Made by a program: the position numbers and the translations under genes. Shown piece by piece: positions 47,701 to 58,371 of a stretch of DNA of 64,000 nt. This stretch comes from Symbiodinium kawagutii (taxonomy: Eukaryota; Sar; Dinophyceae; Suessiales; Symbiodiniaceae), in assembly GCA_009767595.1 (NCBI GenBank), contig VSDK01011118.1, positions 535,081 to 599,080 on the forward strand. The letters run 5' to 3'. The stretch's first letter is position 1, and each line of letters starts with the position of its first letter. The notes beneath the pieces were generated by a model. The model had not been told where the DNA came from, did not search any database, and saw nothing but the letters and a program-made list of their open reading frames with translations.

Positions 47701-48752
47701 CTGCCGGGTGATGCCCCCCCACTCACTGAGTTGCAACCACAGGTGGTTACGAGCGCAACAAGATTTGATGATGGAAAGGTGATGCTTAGCAACCATTGCA
47801 AGTAACCATTGCATGTAATCATTGCAAGTAACCACTATTGACCACAAGATTCATTTAATAGATGATTTCCCAATGATTTATAATGATTCGGTTGATGAGG
47901 ATTAGCTAGTAACAAATGATTAGCATGATCGATGATGGTTATTCCATCAACTAGTGATGGTTAGCATGCCTGGAAACATGGCTAGTCATGATTCGGTTGA
48001 TGAGGATGGCTATTGTAACCATCATCAAACATTGTGTTGATGAGGAAGGTTAGCCATGTTTCCAGGCATGACACTTAGCCAAACATGGCTAGTCATGATT
48101 CGGTTGATGAGGATCTCGATGATGAGTTTATGTGATGGCAATGATGGGTATCCTTGGGTAATCCAACATGGCATTGGAGAATCAGCATTTCTATTAAATA
48201 GAAACCCCGGAAAGGAAACCGGCTGTAAATGGTGGATTTTCCATTGCTTTGCTAGTTTACCGAAGGGTAATGATGGTAGGTAAAGATGTGTATGAACAAT
48301 ATGAAAAATCAGGACTCCTGGCAATGAAATCCTAACAGCTTTTCTTGCTTATTTACTGTTTGTTACTAGCTGATATTGGCAAATGTCGGTTTATAATTGC
48401 CAACTGCCAGAGTACAAAAACGCCCAAAGACACATTGCAATGGCCTATTGCTGTTTGATAAGATACTGTTTCCTGTCAAATGGTAGTACTTGACTATTGA
48501 TGGTAGAAATATAGATATAAAAACAATGTGAGACAGTACATCATTGTTTAACTCTGGAATTGATGGTATTAATAGTTACTGTATTACTTGCTGCCTCGGT
48601 ATTACCTATTACTACCATCAATGACATACACACATATATTTATATCTATCTCTCCATCACCGTCCTTGGGAGGTCAGCATTCATACTACATCTACATACT
48701 CATTTGTAGTAGTTATTAGATTGACTTAAACTAGTGATGACATGTCCTTGAT

Positions 48753-48850
48753 CTGGTTGGTGGTTGAACCATCCCTATGAAACCAATCAATCAGCGAACC
48801 TTTTGTAAAGAACTACTGGGAAAATAACAAATGTCAGATCAAACCACCAG
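48753..48850. mobile_element. MITE-like element, family 1
   Basis: CTGGTTGGTGGTTGAACCAT to ATCAAACCACCAG, about 98 bp, downstream of the CBM20 gene stop. Confidence 0.8.
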
Positions 48851-48891
48851 GAAAATATGAGTCGACCAGCCAACTAAGCAAATGGTGATGA

Positions 48892-49009
48892 TATGGCTGT
48901 GGGTCAGTTCACTCTGCACCCCTGGTTCCCCCACCATTAACCATTGGTTTATTATTATTGTTGGTGATCATCCCCCATTATTGGTTGGTTAATATTGACC
49001 CATAGCCAT
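48892..49009. mobile_element. MITE-like element, family 2
   Basis: ATGGCTGTGGGTCAGTTCAC to ATTGACCCATAGCCAT. It lies 34 bp beyond the CBM20 gene stop codon, so probably in its 3' untranslated region or just past it. Confidence 0.85.
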
Positions 49010-49042
49010 TTGTGATTCACAAACGTCATCCATCTGTCCCTG

Positions 49043-52000
49043 TCACCCCGCCATTTTCGCGGCCTCCCAAGTGATGTCACCACCACTTCGGAGGATGATG
49101 CACTTGAACTCGCAGGTCAGAATCGCCTTAGGAAGGCCGTGGCCAACCATGGTCACCCCTTGTTGGGGTTCGCCCATGGCTAGTGGCATGAAGCCCTGGT
49201 TGGTCACGTGGGGTTAGTTGAACCACCTGACCAGGGAGAGTTGCCATATCCCAGTGGCCCAACTTCTACTGGAAGGCAGCTGCTGCAGCTGCTGGGAAAC
49301 CCCATGTCGTGGTGTATGTCGGGCAAAGCTCTGCGGCGACGCGACAAAGGGTTGAACTAGCCAAGTGCTGCTGTACTCTTCAGCCACCCAACATTTCATC
49401 ACAGTTAAGTCAACTACCTTGATGCGACAACCTCGTTTACATCACGTCACAGCATTTGCTGCGGCGCCCTTAAGTTTGTCCGAAATGAGTCCAAATGCTT
49501 TGCATGCAGCATAGAAAGTATCAAAACAACCCCTCTTCTCAGCAACTTTGGCATCCGTAGTTGCCAACAAAATAGGTTGGAATGGTTATTCGTAGGTTCA
49601 CCACAAAATGTTAAGTATAATAGGTCTACCGGTCTACCATAATAAGTGCACCAAAAAACCAAAATGGTTACTAATCTGGTTGGTGGTTCCAGCCCCTACG
49701 AACAATTTTAGTCAACCAACCATTTGTGAATGATTACTCGCAAAAAAAATAAAACAAATTGAAACCACCAACCAATTAATAGGTTTACCATTTACCGTGC
49801 TGCAAAGGTGACCCACTCTTTGCACGCGTGCACGGGTTGTTGCCCCCCGACTGCGGTCAATCCTTGCGCTCAACACGACTGCGCTGCAGAAGATCATGGC
49901 GTCTACAAGTCCTGGAGCAAATAGAATGTCTGGTTGGTGGTTGAACCACCCCTATGCCTATGACAAATATTAGTCAACCCACGATGTTTCAATCCACCAG
50001 CCAAATATCAGTCATTTGACCATCCCCAAATAGTCATGGAAACCAACACGAGTCGTGGCTATTCATCTACCAGTATCTACCAGTGGCCTCATCCACCATG
50101 ATTCACATTAACACATGTGGCTGTGGGTCACAACCCTGTACCCCTGGTTCCCCTATCATTAACCATAGTTTTCCCTTATTATTGTTGGTAAATCCTCCAT
50201 TAGTTGGTTGGTTAATTGCTTGACCCATAGCCATGCCGCGAGTGCATCGCTGAACCATGAATTCATGAACATGGTTTCCGTTGCGGAGGTTACCTGACCG
50301 TGTCAACGTCCCGAAAACCATGAGGTTACTTGACCACCATCACATGCTGCATAGTGAACCATGATAGCTATCAACAATTGTCACCACCATTTATATCCAT
50401 TTATAATGATTATGAAGCATTATCAGCCACCAGCACCAGTTCCTAAAACAACATTACAGTTGCTGACCATTGTCGCAACCACTGTTGTTTTTAATCATTA
50501 TTGACCCCCATCACCATTACAACGCACTGGTCTTTACCAGGGCCAATCATCATCAGTGACGGTTGACTATTGTTATCAACGATTTGTTGACCTTTGTTGA
50601 CAAACCAGCTACTAGCCACTATTAAATAAACTTTTGTCATCCAGCATGACTTAATTAGCACCATCATTGAGCCATTCTAAAGCACTATCAAGTATCAGTG
50701 TTGAGGGTGAAAAACAAACATGATGAATAAAACTGTTAAGTGTTATCATGCATCGTCCTTTACATTGGTGACTGGCAAATTGTTGTTTATTAACGTGTGT
50801 CATCAACCATTATGAACCGCACGATCGACCGTTTCATCATTCTTACTCTTTAATTCCTAGCGTTGGTGACTACCTGCAGCATCTTTATCGATCGTTGTTC
50901 ATTACGCAATATGAGCAAGCTTTGGGTGACAACGGACAGTTCCTGTTTGATACCAATGTTCCATCAGCATTGGCTATAGGAAGTATCAGCAACCTGACCC
51001 CGTCGGTTTAGAACTTTCACATGTGCTGCTGCCTGTCACATACATGTTTGCTAACCTGGTTAGCCAGTTGCATGATGGTCAATATTAATATCATTGGTTC
51101 ATACCTGGTACAACCAATTATATAATACTAATATCTAATATCTAATATCATTGGCTACTCATTGCTTAGCCATTATCAACTGACAAACAACCATAGTCCT
51201 AAAGAAAAAAGCAAACCAATTGATCTCCAATCAACCATGTTGGCTAATGATATTGGTCAATACTAGTGCAAACTTGCTAATAACGAATATAGCCAATTAA
51301 GACTAGTATCATTAGCATTGCTTATCCGTTTTGCTTAAAACTACTATCGGTTATCGATTGCTTTGCTTGGCTAGTTGTTATCAATTACTTGCTAAAATAA
51401 AAAATCTTCAATAGCTAGTTAATAGGAACAGATCATATAACAAACTAATCCCTATACCGATTATCTTCATAGTGTGGTTAGCATCCGTTAAAGTACTGAC
51501 CATGATCGTAAATTGCACGGTTGATATTGGCATATTGGTCAGTGATTAGGAACCAAATAGTCGGTATTACGGTTGCTTTACCAATTTCCGTGAATTCATG
51601 ATAGCAACCGTATTAACTCACCAGTTAATTAGTGATCCATTGATATGGAGATATTGGGTATCATTTGTTTTTGGCGACTACTCAGGGAATGATATGGGTA
51701 ACGGTAATGTTACATAGTGATTAGTGTTGGTTTCTGATTAGTGTAACCCCCCCTCAAGTACAGTAATGAAAATAGAAGAAACCAACAGGTAGATACTAAT
51801 CAGAAACCAACATTAACGGTAATGTTACATAGTGATTAGTATCAATTCTTTGCCCATTGCTGTTGCTTTGTTTCCACCTGCGACCGGCCAGCGCTGGGCA
51901 AGCCGGACAGCCGACACCGGCACTTCCTAGGAAGCTGTCGGCGCAGGGTGAAAACGTTAGGAAATCCATGGGAAGTCCATGGCAAATCAGTGGTTGATAT

Positions 52001-52635
52001 AGGGATTCATGATAGTTGATCCTGGTGAGTGTTGATGATGGTCGATGGTGGTTGATAACCTCTACTGATCCTTCATAATGGCTGATGCTTCATGATAGCA
52101 AGCAATGAAAGTTTACAATGATTGCAAACTGCTGTCAATGCTTACATGATGGTTAATTGAACAGGTGCTAATTGAGGGACATTTACCGTGCAAAAAAAAT
52201 CAACAATACACCAAATACATATGCGGTGATATTTTCACAGAAAACAAGCTGCATGTGTGAGTGTGTGTGTGTCTTGTGATTGGATATCATTGGTGTATTT
52301 ATAAGCGCGTTTGCATGTGCCTGGATACGCATGTCAATACTCGTTCAACATATGTATTTGCGCGCAATACCGACGCGCGCTGACATGCACACACACACAG
52401 ACATGCTTTTAACAACCTGCGAAAAGAAATGCTTTGGCACAGAAATGGCGTCAATATTGGAAACCCTGAGGTTCATTTGCCAAACGAACATCATCAGTCT
52501 CCAAGTAGTAGGGCAAACCAAAGCGGAACGGCGCCGAACAGTTTGATTTGGCTCGGTGGACAACTCATGTGGTCAAGATTGCCTTATTGCTCTTCTAGGC
52601 ACCAATCAGGCAATGCATCATGATGATGAGGATGG

Positions 52636-52717
<82 letters not shown>

Positions 52718-55153
52718 GGTGATGATGATGATGAGCTGCTTATGACTGTGCCTAGCTAGCTGTTCAGCGTTCAGCTGCCCATGAAACCAGTGCAATGCTT
52801 ATACCCTCTGGTGAACTAACGTGGCAATGGAAAATCCGCCATCAATGGATGATTTCCCAGGGTTTTCCCAACAAAGTGGTGGATTTTCCATTGGCATGTT
52901 AGTTAGCCCCTCTTGAACCAATGGTTTGCCCCTTGACCATCTCTACTATGCTGCCAGCTGCAAATTACAAGCCTCAAAGAAAACCAGCGATCAGCAGTGT
53001 CGGGTCCAAACATGGTCGTTTCTTCTGGTCCATTTCTGAGGATTTTCATTGCCAGTAGGTCGAATATCCACCGGTGTGTGGCCAACCCCAGCAAGGGGAC
53101 CTCAGCAGCTTTGGGGTGCTTGATATTCACCATGAACCCAGGGGCTATGAACAACGCTAGCCATGGGCTATCAACAACCATACCCATCTAGGCCATCCTA
53201 TGCGACAAAATCTTCAATCGCGCACTTTGAAACTCAGACCCCAGACCCAAACTGGATATTTCTCTGCAGATGTCTCGAGCCTCACAGCTTTACCTGTAGC
53301 GGTGCATCAAGGAGACACTGGTGATGCTAGTGCACAATGATTAATGTAGGAACGACTGACTGAACTGCGGATGACGTGGAAATTCATGCTCTTAGCAGCC
53401 TGGTTAAATGAATTGATCAACATGTTCATGATTGACGTCACTTGAACTTCCCTTAGAAACGCAGGTTGTCCCTTCAATCAGTGGATGGACATACACATTG
53501 ATGGGCTCAGCCATCATGGAGCAACAATCAACCAGTCATGTCATATCCAAATTGGTTGAAGGATGCTGAAGGTGAACTCCAGCATGGTGCTCGGAAACAG
53601 TCACTAATCATGGCGGCAACCAACACCCGAGAGTAGCTTCGCAACCACCGTTGGGGGGGGCAACTTTGGCGTCCAACTGCTTCAGAAGGCTCTAAATGGA
53701 TGCCCACTAACCAACAAACATTTTTTGGGAGCAGTGAAAAGCAACAAAAATATCGAGCCAGTGTCAACAACCTGAACAGCGCCATAGGCTCAGAGTTGGT
53801 ATGGCATCTTTCCCCTTGTTGAACTGGACCAACGATCAAAAAATGTTGCTTCTCAGCTTGCCCTGTATTCTTTCACAGGAAATCACCCGCTGGCAGCTCA
53901 AATGCGCCATGTTCAATTGTATGTTGGTGGCTTTTAGGCGCATAATTTGTTTCACACTCAGGAATCCATCAGTGCTCCCCTTCTTTCACTGCCAAGCCAT
54001 CTCTACAACAACCAAGGCTCCCGGTCACTGCTATCCTGCTATCCCAACCTGGAACCTTGTTCCACAGGAGTATGGCAGCGTCCATTGGTGGGTTCCAAAT
54101 ACAAACAGTCACAGGAGCTGCACTTGATCAACAACCTGGGCATATCAATGAGGGGCGTGCACCCCAGTACACGCTGGTGGTTTCCCTTGGTACTGGGATG
54201 GATCCCGTTGTGGTAGCATACCCAGGCCTACAGCCAGCTCAATATACCCAAAACCAAAAAATAATACCCCCAAGATTCTTGATAGAAAAAATATACGCAA
54301 CAAAAAAAGGATGCCCCCATTGTTTTAATGGCAACTGGGAGTATTCTGTTGATACAAGCTTTCTTTTCAATATCATATCCTGCCCCCATCTGACACAAAC
54401 ATTTTCTTTGGTGGCAACTCTCAGAGACCATCCTAGCCAAAAAATACCTCCATTCTGAAGCCATTTTTGGATAGCAACAGGTTTTTTTTGATAGCAAAAC
54501 CAACCAACCATATGTGAGGCAGTAAAACAACTGGGTATCAAAATGAATTTTCCATTTTGACCATTATCGTTTTCCTAATTCCTTATCGTTTTACACGCTT
54601 CCATTAATGCTAAAGCTAATGCAGGGGTAGAAATGCACAAACATCTAGACAGCCAAGCTTTCGTAATGTTTTTGTTGTCGTTCTCTTATCGTTTCTTCAC
54701 GTATGACACCACTGATTTGAACATCTGTTCTCGGGGTTATCGTCTTTTTTAATTCCTCATCGTTTTACCTGGTAAAGCCAACATGCCCAACTGGGGACCT
54801 GCCAATCCAAACTCCTTGTTAAGCCTTGTTACGTTTTTTTTTACTTCCTCATGTGGCTATGGGTCACAACCCTTAGTCCCCCTGGTTCCCCACTGTTAAC
54901 CATTGTTTTCCCTATGAAATTGTTGGTGGAAATCCCCCATTAGTTGGTTGGTTAACTGCTTGACCCATAGCCATGTTGGTCATTCACCATATATAATCCC
55001 ATATAATCCCATATAATCCCATATAATCCCTATAAAACCAACCAACCATCGATGGCTTCAGGACAGTCCACCCCCATGGGACCCTCCTGGTCTGCGGTCA
55101 AGGTGCTGGTGTCCCAGTTGCCAAGCTCCGCACTGGAGCCAGTGAGCGCCAAC
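49043..55153 (-). CDS. CBM20-type starch-binding module protein (3' exons)
   Basis: Carbohydrate-binding module of the starch-binding kind. Exon 55153-55072 reads LALTGSSAELGNWDTSTLTA, matching the CBM20 G-S-x-x-x-LGNWD core. Exon 51926-51878 reads EVPVSAVRLAQRWPVA. Terminal exon 49179-49043 reads ILTCEFKCIILRSGGDITWE and ends EAAKMAG before a TGA (49043-49045), matching the E(F/Y)K..V...G...WE end of the module. Introns have GT donors and the phases agree (0 and 1). What precedes the module is not settled: exon 55153 begins in phase 2, so upstream exons are needed, and the 58371-56927 gene or the 55998-55648 frame could supply them. CBM20 modules occur on amylases, glucan dikinases, laforin-like phosphatases and glucanotransferases; which applies cannot be told. 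Dinoflagellates store starch in the cytosol. Confidence 0.6.
49675..49775. mobile_element. MITE-like element, family 1
   Basis: CTGGTTGGTGGTTCCAGCC to GAAACCACCAACCAA; core TTAGTCAACCAACCATTTGT. Confidence 0.85.
49930..50003. mobile_element. MITE-like element, family 1, shortened
   Basis: CTGGTTGGTGGTTGAACCAC to TTTCAATCCACCAGCC, about 74 bp, missing part of the usual interior. Only 155 bp from the previous copy. Confidence 0.75.
50117..50234. mobile_element. MITE-like element, family 2
   Basis: GTGGCTGTGGGTCACAACCC to GCTTGACCCATAGCCAT, 118 bp, one of the cleanest copies. Confidence 0.9.
51700..51840. mobile_element. Inverted-repeat element flanked by 26-bp direct repeats
   Basis: Inverted termini GTTGGTTTCTGATTAGT and ACTAATCAGAAACCAAC enclose about 50 bp. 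Outside them, the 26-bp sequence starting AACGGTAATGTTACATAGTG occurs at 51700-51725 and again, identically, at 51815-51840. It ends 38 bp inside the intron that follows the 51926-51878 exon. Confidence 0.8.
52620..52735. repeat. (GAT)n then (GGT)n microsatellite
   Basis: About 80 bp of GAT followed by GGT and GAT units. The poly-Asp and poly-Ile frames are artefacts. Confidence 0.95.
52810..52908. mobile_element. MITE-like element, family 5
   Basis: GGTGAACTAACGTGGCAATGG to CATTGGCATGTTAGTTAGCC; inner arms AAAATCCGCC / GGTGGATTTTCC. Confidence 0.85.
54853..54974. mobile_element. MITE-like element, family 2
   Basis: GTGGCTATGGGTCACAACCC to GCTTGACCCATAGCCAT, 122 bp, about 100 bp inside the intron after the LGNWD exon. 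Next to it, CATATAATCC is repeated four times (54987-55031). Confidence 0.9.
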
Positions 55154-55647
55154 CTGGGGAGGGCTAGGCATGGCATGGTGGGTATGCCATGGTTAGGCAC
55201 ACAGGTTGCTTAACCTATGCAGAAATATGCCTAGTGATGGCTGCTACTCATGGTTGATCATGAGAATTTTTGATGGGTTTTGATGAGAATGAAAAGTGAT
55301 TGAACATGATGAGTATTCGAGACAATGGCATGGTATAGCAGCTCTATTCATAGCGGAAAGTTATGAAACCGAAGAAAATACTGCAGGCATTGTGCATTTT
55401 TTTGCTACCAGAATCAAACTTTAGTCTGGGCAAAAAAGGCAAGTTGTTGTGGCATAACCTTTCCATGATCAAATTGTCCCTCCGCTCCAATGGAAAGTCA
55501 TGAAACGTCAATACTTGAGTGGGATAATGTCATGAGTCATGAGCTTACATTTCTGCAACTGGCATCTCTCTGCCGTATCAAACTAAAGGTCTGTCTCAGC
55601 CTGAAACTGGGATGAATGATAGCAATTCACTTCGACTGAGAAGTTTT

Positions 55648-55998
55648 CATGCAAAGGAGCCATGCCCACCAACTATACCACAATGTAGCATTTCGCTCAG
55701 CGCTTGCCCGGTAACAAAAATGGCTCCTCCAAAACACCCTTGGGTCCCCACTGATCTCCGATACCGGTTTGGTCGCAAAAAACTTCCAAACAATAGGCCA
55801 TGACCTGTCACGACAAATTCGCCATCTTGGGAGGCAAAGAAACGCGCAAAAAATGGCTCTTTAGTCCAGCAAAGGGTTGGGATCATGGCAAAGTCAGGCA
55901 AATCCAGCAGGATTGCAGCCATGGAGGTAGGCCATGGTATGTCAATCATTGGGGTAGCCAACGGTGAAACACCCGTCCAATTTGAGGGATGATTCTGA
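55648..55998 (-). CDS. Unidentified open frame, possible exon
   Basis: Behind TCACCTCAG one minus frame stays open about 117 codons to a stop at 55647. It includes WPTSMAAILLDLPDFAMIPT and EFVVTGHGLLFGSFLRPN. Third positions are not GC-enriched. It lies between the 56927 stop and the LGNWD exon on the same strand and could be an upstream exon of the CBM20 gene, a mobile-element remnant or chance. Confidence 0.3.
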
Positions 55999-56299
55999 GG
56001 TGAGTGGCTTCCAACTCACTGGGTTTGGCTGATTCTCTCCCTCCAAATCCCTGTGATCTTCTCCCTCTCCTCTCCCTCACTTCTCCCTTGAGTTTTCCTT
56101 CTTCATCTCTTTGCCCATCATTTCTGCTGGGGCCTCCAAATGACATGTATACAGGCTAAACATCTCAACAATCTGGCCCAGTGTTGGGATACATGTCCGT
56201 TTCCGCAGGGTTTGATTTTTCACGGTGCATACATGCAACCGTTTGCCCGGGTCAGAAAACAAATTCAAGGCAAACATATCATGCACGCATGCATGCATC

Positions 56300-56445
56300 C
56301 ATTACATTGAATTACATTACATTACATTACATTCCGTTACGTTATCTGCATTAGGAAAGTTACATTACATTACGTTCATGTTACGTTTACATACGTTTAC
56401 CCTTATGTTACGTTACATTACATTGCGCTACACTACATATACAAT
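56300..56445. repeat. (TTACA)n pentanucleotide repeat
   Basis: Degenerate ACATT/ACGTT pentamers with a telomere-unlike composition. Confidence 0.9.
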
Positions 56446-56670
56446 CATATACATATATTTTCATTTATCTCTTTATTTGTTCATGTATTCATTTATTCAT
56501 TTATATTAGGGCATCATGGCAAAAAAAGCGCAATTCTTGGGCTTTGGAATCTGAACATCCGTATCTGTATGCACAATGTTTGAGTTCAAGGCGGATTGTT
56601 TCCAGGTCTCACGCCGTGTCCACATGTCCGGTCAGCAAAGGCTTTCATCAGGAAACGAATTCCTTATTTG

Positions 56671-56770
56671 GTGGTTTCTCAAAATTGGGGGACCCAAAAA
56701 ATGCTGGGTTTATTTCTATAAATGACTACTAATGGATGATTGGGGGGTACCCCTATTTTGAGAAACACCC
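56671..56770. mobile_element. MITE-like element, family 3
   Basis: GTGGTTTCTCAAAATTGGGG to CCCTATTTTGAGAAACACC, 100 bp, centre ATTTCTATAAATGACTACTA. Confidence 0.85.
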
Positions 56771-56926
56771 ATTTCAGGGACATGTGGTATTCTTATTGAT
56801 CCCGACAACCACCGCCATGGCATCGGTTTTGGAGGCAGCCGAACAGGCATGCAAATAAACTGACAAAGCTGCTAATAAACACCCGGTTCTCGTAATATCA
56901 CTCCCTTACTTGTCATGCGTGGTCCA

Positions 56927-58371
56927 TCATCCAAATCCACTTGCAGTGGGTCCCGCGGGCCTTTCCAGCGCTCGCAGCCCTGCACTTTTATGCGCGGGGA
57001 TCAAGGCTAAGAGGGCAATGAGAATCACTGTGGGGCGGCGCGGCGAGGCATTGGGGAGGACCCTGGGGCCGCGGTGCGGGGTCACGGGCGGCGCATTACT
57101 TGCCTCGGTCCATGGGAAGATCTACAGGAAAGCCCTGTTTAAACCACCAAGCTACTAGGGATTTCCGACAGATCTTCCCATGACCCAATCCGGAGAATTT
57201 GGGTGAAAATCTGGCAGTTCCACTTGCAAAACATCTCCAGGTTTTCCAGGATCGCCCCTCCAAACTCGAACCGCAAATCGTTGGGGTCTTAGACCGACCC
57301 ATGAATCTTTTCGGTGCGGAATGGCCATGACGACCTGTTTAGCTTCACGCCTCAAGACTACAAATCTGTGGCCAGGATGTTAAAACACTGCTGCTTGCAA
57401 GGGCATCTCAGAGCAAAGCCGACATATACACCCCATCAAGGAGAAACTTCTGAACTTGATGCATTCCAGTTTACAAAGAGTCTGGCTAGTCCAAGGGTGG
57501 CGGCTGTGCAGAGTCAGCCAAGGACAAGCATTGAAGAACATGTGACAGAATGAGATGTCAGCAAAAGACCAAATACATATGCATGCACAATCATAATCTG
57601 CACAGAAATGTACTTTCAGTGGGAACTACTGGTTATTGGATCATATGTTTATCTGTGTTGTTTAATCTATGGATATCTATGGTAAATTCTAATGCGGTTC
57701 ATGATGGTTGATTCCGAGGGTTCCCAGGGGATCGCTTCCCCATTGCCATTCGAGAGCCCTACCTGAGATTCACCGTCGTTTGCCGCTGCCAAGTGGCCAC
57801 AGGGTCGGTTTTTCATGAAAAAACCATTCTTTGCCATGGTTGGTGTATGGCTACAAGGTGGGCCCCCAGTAGTTATAAGTTGGGTTATAACCCCCAAAAC
57901 TGGTAGTTAACCCAAGTTAAGTTAGTCGTGAACCAACTTATAAGTGGTTGGGGGCCCACCTTGTAGAATGGTTGATCATGATCAAGGTTGGTCCGTTGAT
58001 CAATTGCTCGTAATCATCTCATTCCGTTGATCATTTTTGGCCAAGCAAAAATCCCATCTGGGGGTTCCTCAAGTCATAGGGGTACCCCCAAATCATCCAA
58101 TATTAGCCATTTAGAGATATTTATGGTATATTACCGTATATATTATTCGAATATTAAACCAGCCATAACTTAGGGTTCCCTATGGTTCCCTATGACTTGA
58201 GAAACCTCCATTTCTGACTGATGCGTTTTGCCCCCTGGGCTGTGGCTTGGCATTGAGCCCTGCGCAACTCTTCCAGCTTCCAGGTATGGTTCAAGTGACC
58301 TCGCGCCGGGCTCCCCCACCACGTCTGCTGGAAATGGGACCAGCGACATGGCCGGGTTCTGAACTTCCAGG
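56927..58371 (-). CDS. Unidentified protein; intron 2 is an introner
   Basis: Exons 58371-58266, 57365-57185 and 57103-56927 join in phase (2, then 0) to about 153 codons ending at TGA 56927-56929. Residues include WSHFQQTWWGSPARGHLNHT, VVMAIPHRKDSWVGLRPQRF, GKPGDVLQVELPDFHPNSPD and, near the end, a hydrophobic VILIALLALIP that could span or anchor in a membrane. Exon 58371 starts in phase 1, so a 5' exon is missing; one could lie around 57.7-57.9 kb or further right, before the PRCC-like gene. I recognise no family. The last exon might instead splice on toward the CBM20 exons, which would make one longer gene. The first donor is GC-type; the second, before the 81-bp intron, is GT. Confidence 0.5.
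57104..57184 (-). mobile_element. Introner: 81-bp intron made of one inverted-repeat element
   Basis: The intron is GT, then a 72-bp element (57111-57182), then GACCGAG. Element ends are perfect 13-bp inverted repeats (CATGGGAAGATCT / AGATCTTCCCATG), extending imperfectly inward (ACAGGAAAGCCCT against GTCGGAAATCCCT). Both flanking exons read in one frame when it is removed, while the element carries stops in that frame. Confidence 0.75.
57851..57966. mobile_element. MITE-like element, family 4
   Basis: 116 bp with perfect 18-bp inverted ends CTACAAGGTGGGCCCCCA / TGGGGGCCCACCTTGTAG. It lies in the intron between exons 58266 and 57365. Confidence 0.95.
58061..58208. mobile_element. MITE-like element, family 3, long copy
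   Basis: GGGGTTCCTCAAGTCATAGG to CCTATGACTTGAGAAACC. The centre is enlarged with a TATATTACCGTATATATTA segment. Intronic, about 60 bp from the 58266 exon end. Confidence 0.85.

Larger units (their letters stand above)
46183..49042. other. First phosphoesterase intron and intergenic DNA
   Basis: Between the CBM20 gene stop (49043) and the TDVEG exon. Only the 47700-47655 exon candidate was found. A 137-codon plus frame (46641-47054) has no recognised motif. A family-2 element lies at 47525-47643, a family-5 relative at about 48159-48265, a family-1 element at 48753-48850 and a family-2 element at 48892-49009. Confidence 0.5.
49180..51877. other. CBM20 gene intron
   Basis: Contains family-1 elements at 49675 and 49930 and a family-2 element at 50117. 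A GC-richer island at about 49880-49800 (after TCTTCTGCAG; SAVVLSARIDRSRGATTRAR in one frame) may be a missed exon, but adding it would break the phase between the 51926 and 49179 exons. The rest (50300-51650) is AT-rich ACCATTG/ATCAACC sequence. Confidence 0.5.
51927..55071. other. CBM20 gene intron with unresolved coding-like frames
   Basis: Holds a (GAT)n/(GGT)n tract (52620-52735), a family-5 element (52810-52908) and a family-2 element (54853-54974), plus long frames without recognised domain. One runs minus at 53187-52903 (HRWIFDLLAMKILRNGPEET). One runs minus at 53839-53528, and one plus at 54057-54458 (QYTLVVSLGTGMDPVVVAYP). These could be fragments of mobile elements. None is needed for the phase of the flanking exons. 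Confidence 0.45.

Noticed and set aside
56910..57158. Plus-strand ORF with ATG (SCVVHHPNPLAVGPAGL)
   Set aside because: The minus frame of the same island joins in phase to the upstream exon across the introner; the plus frame runs into the element.
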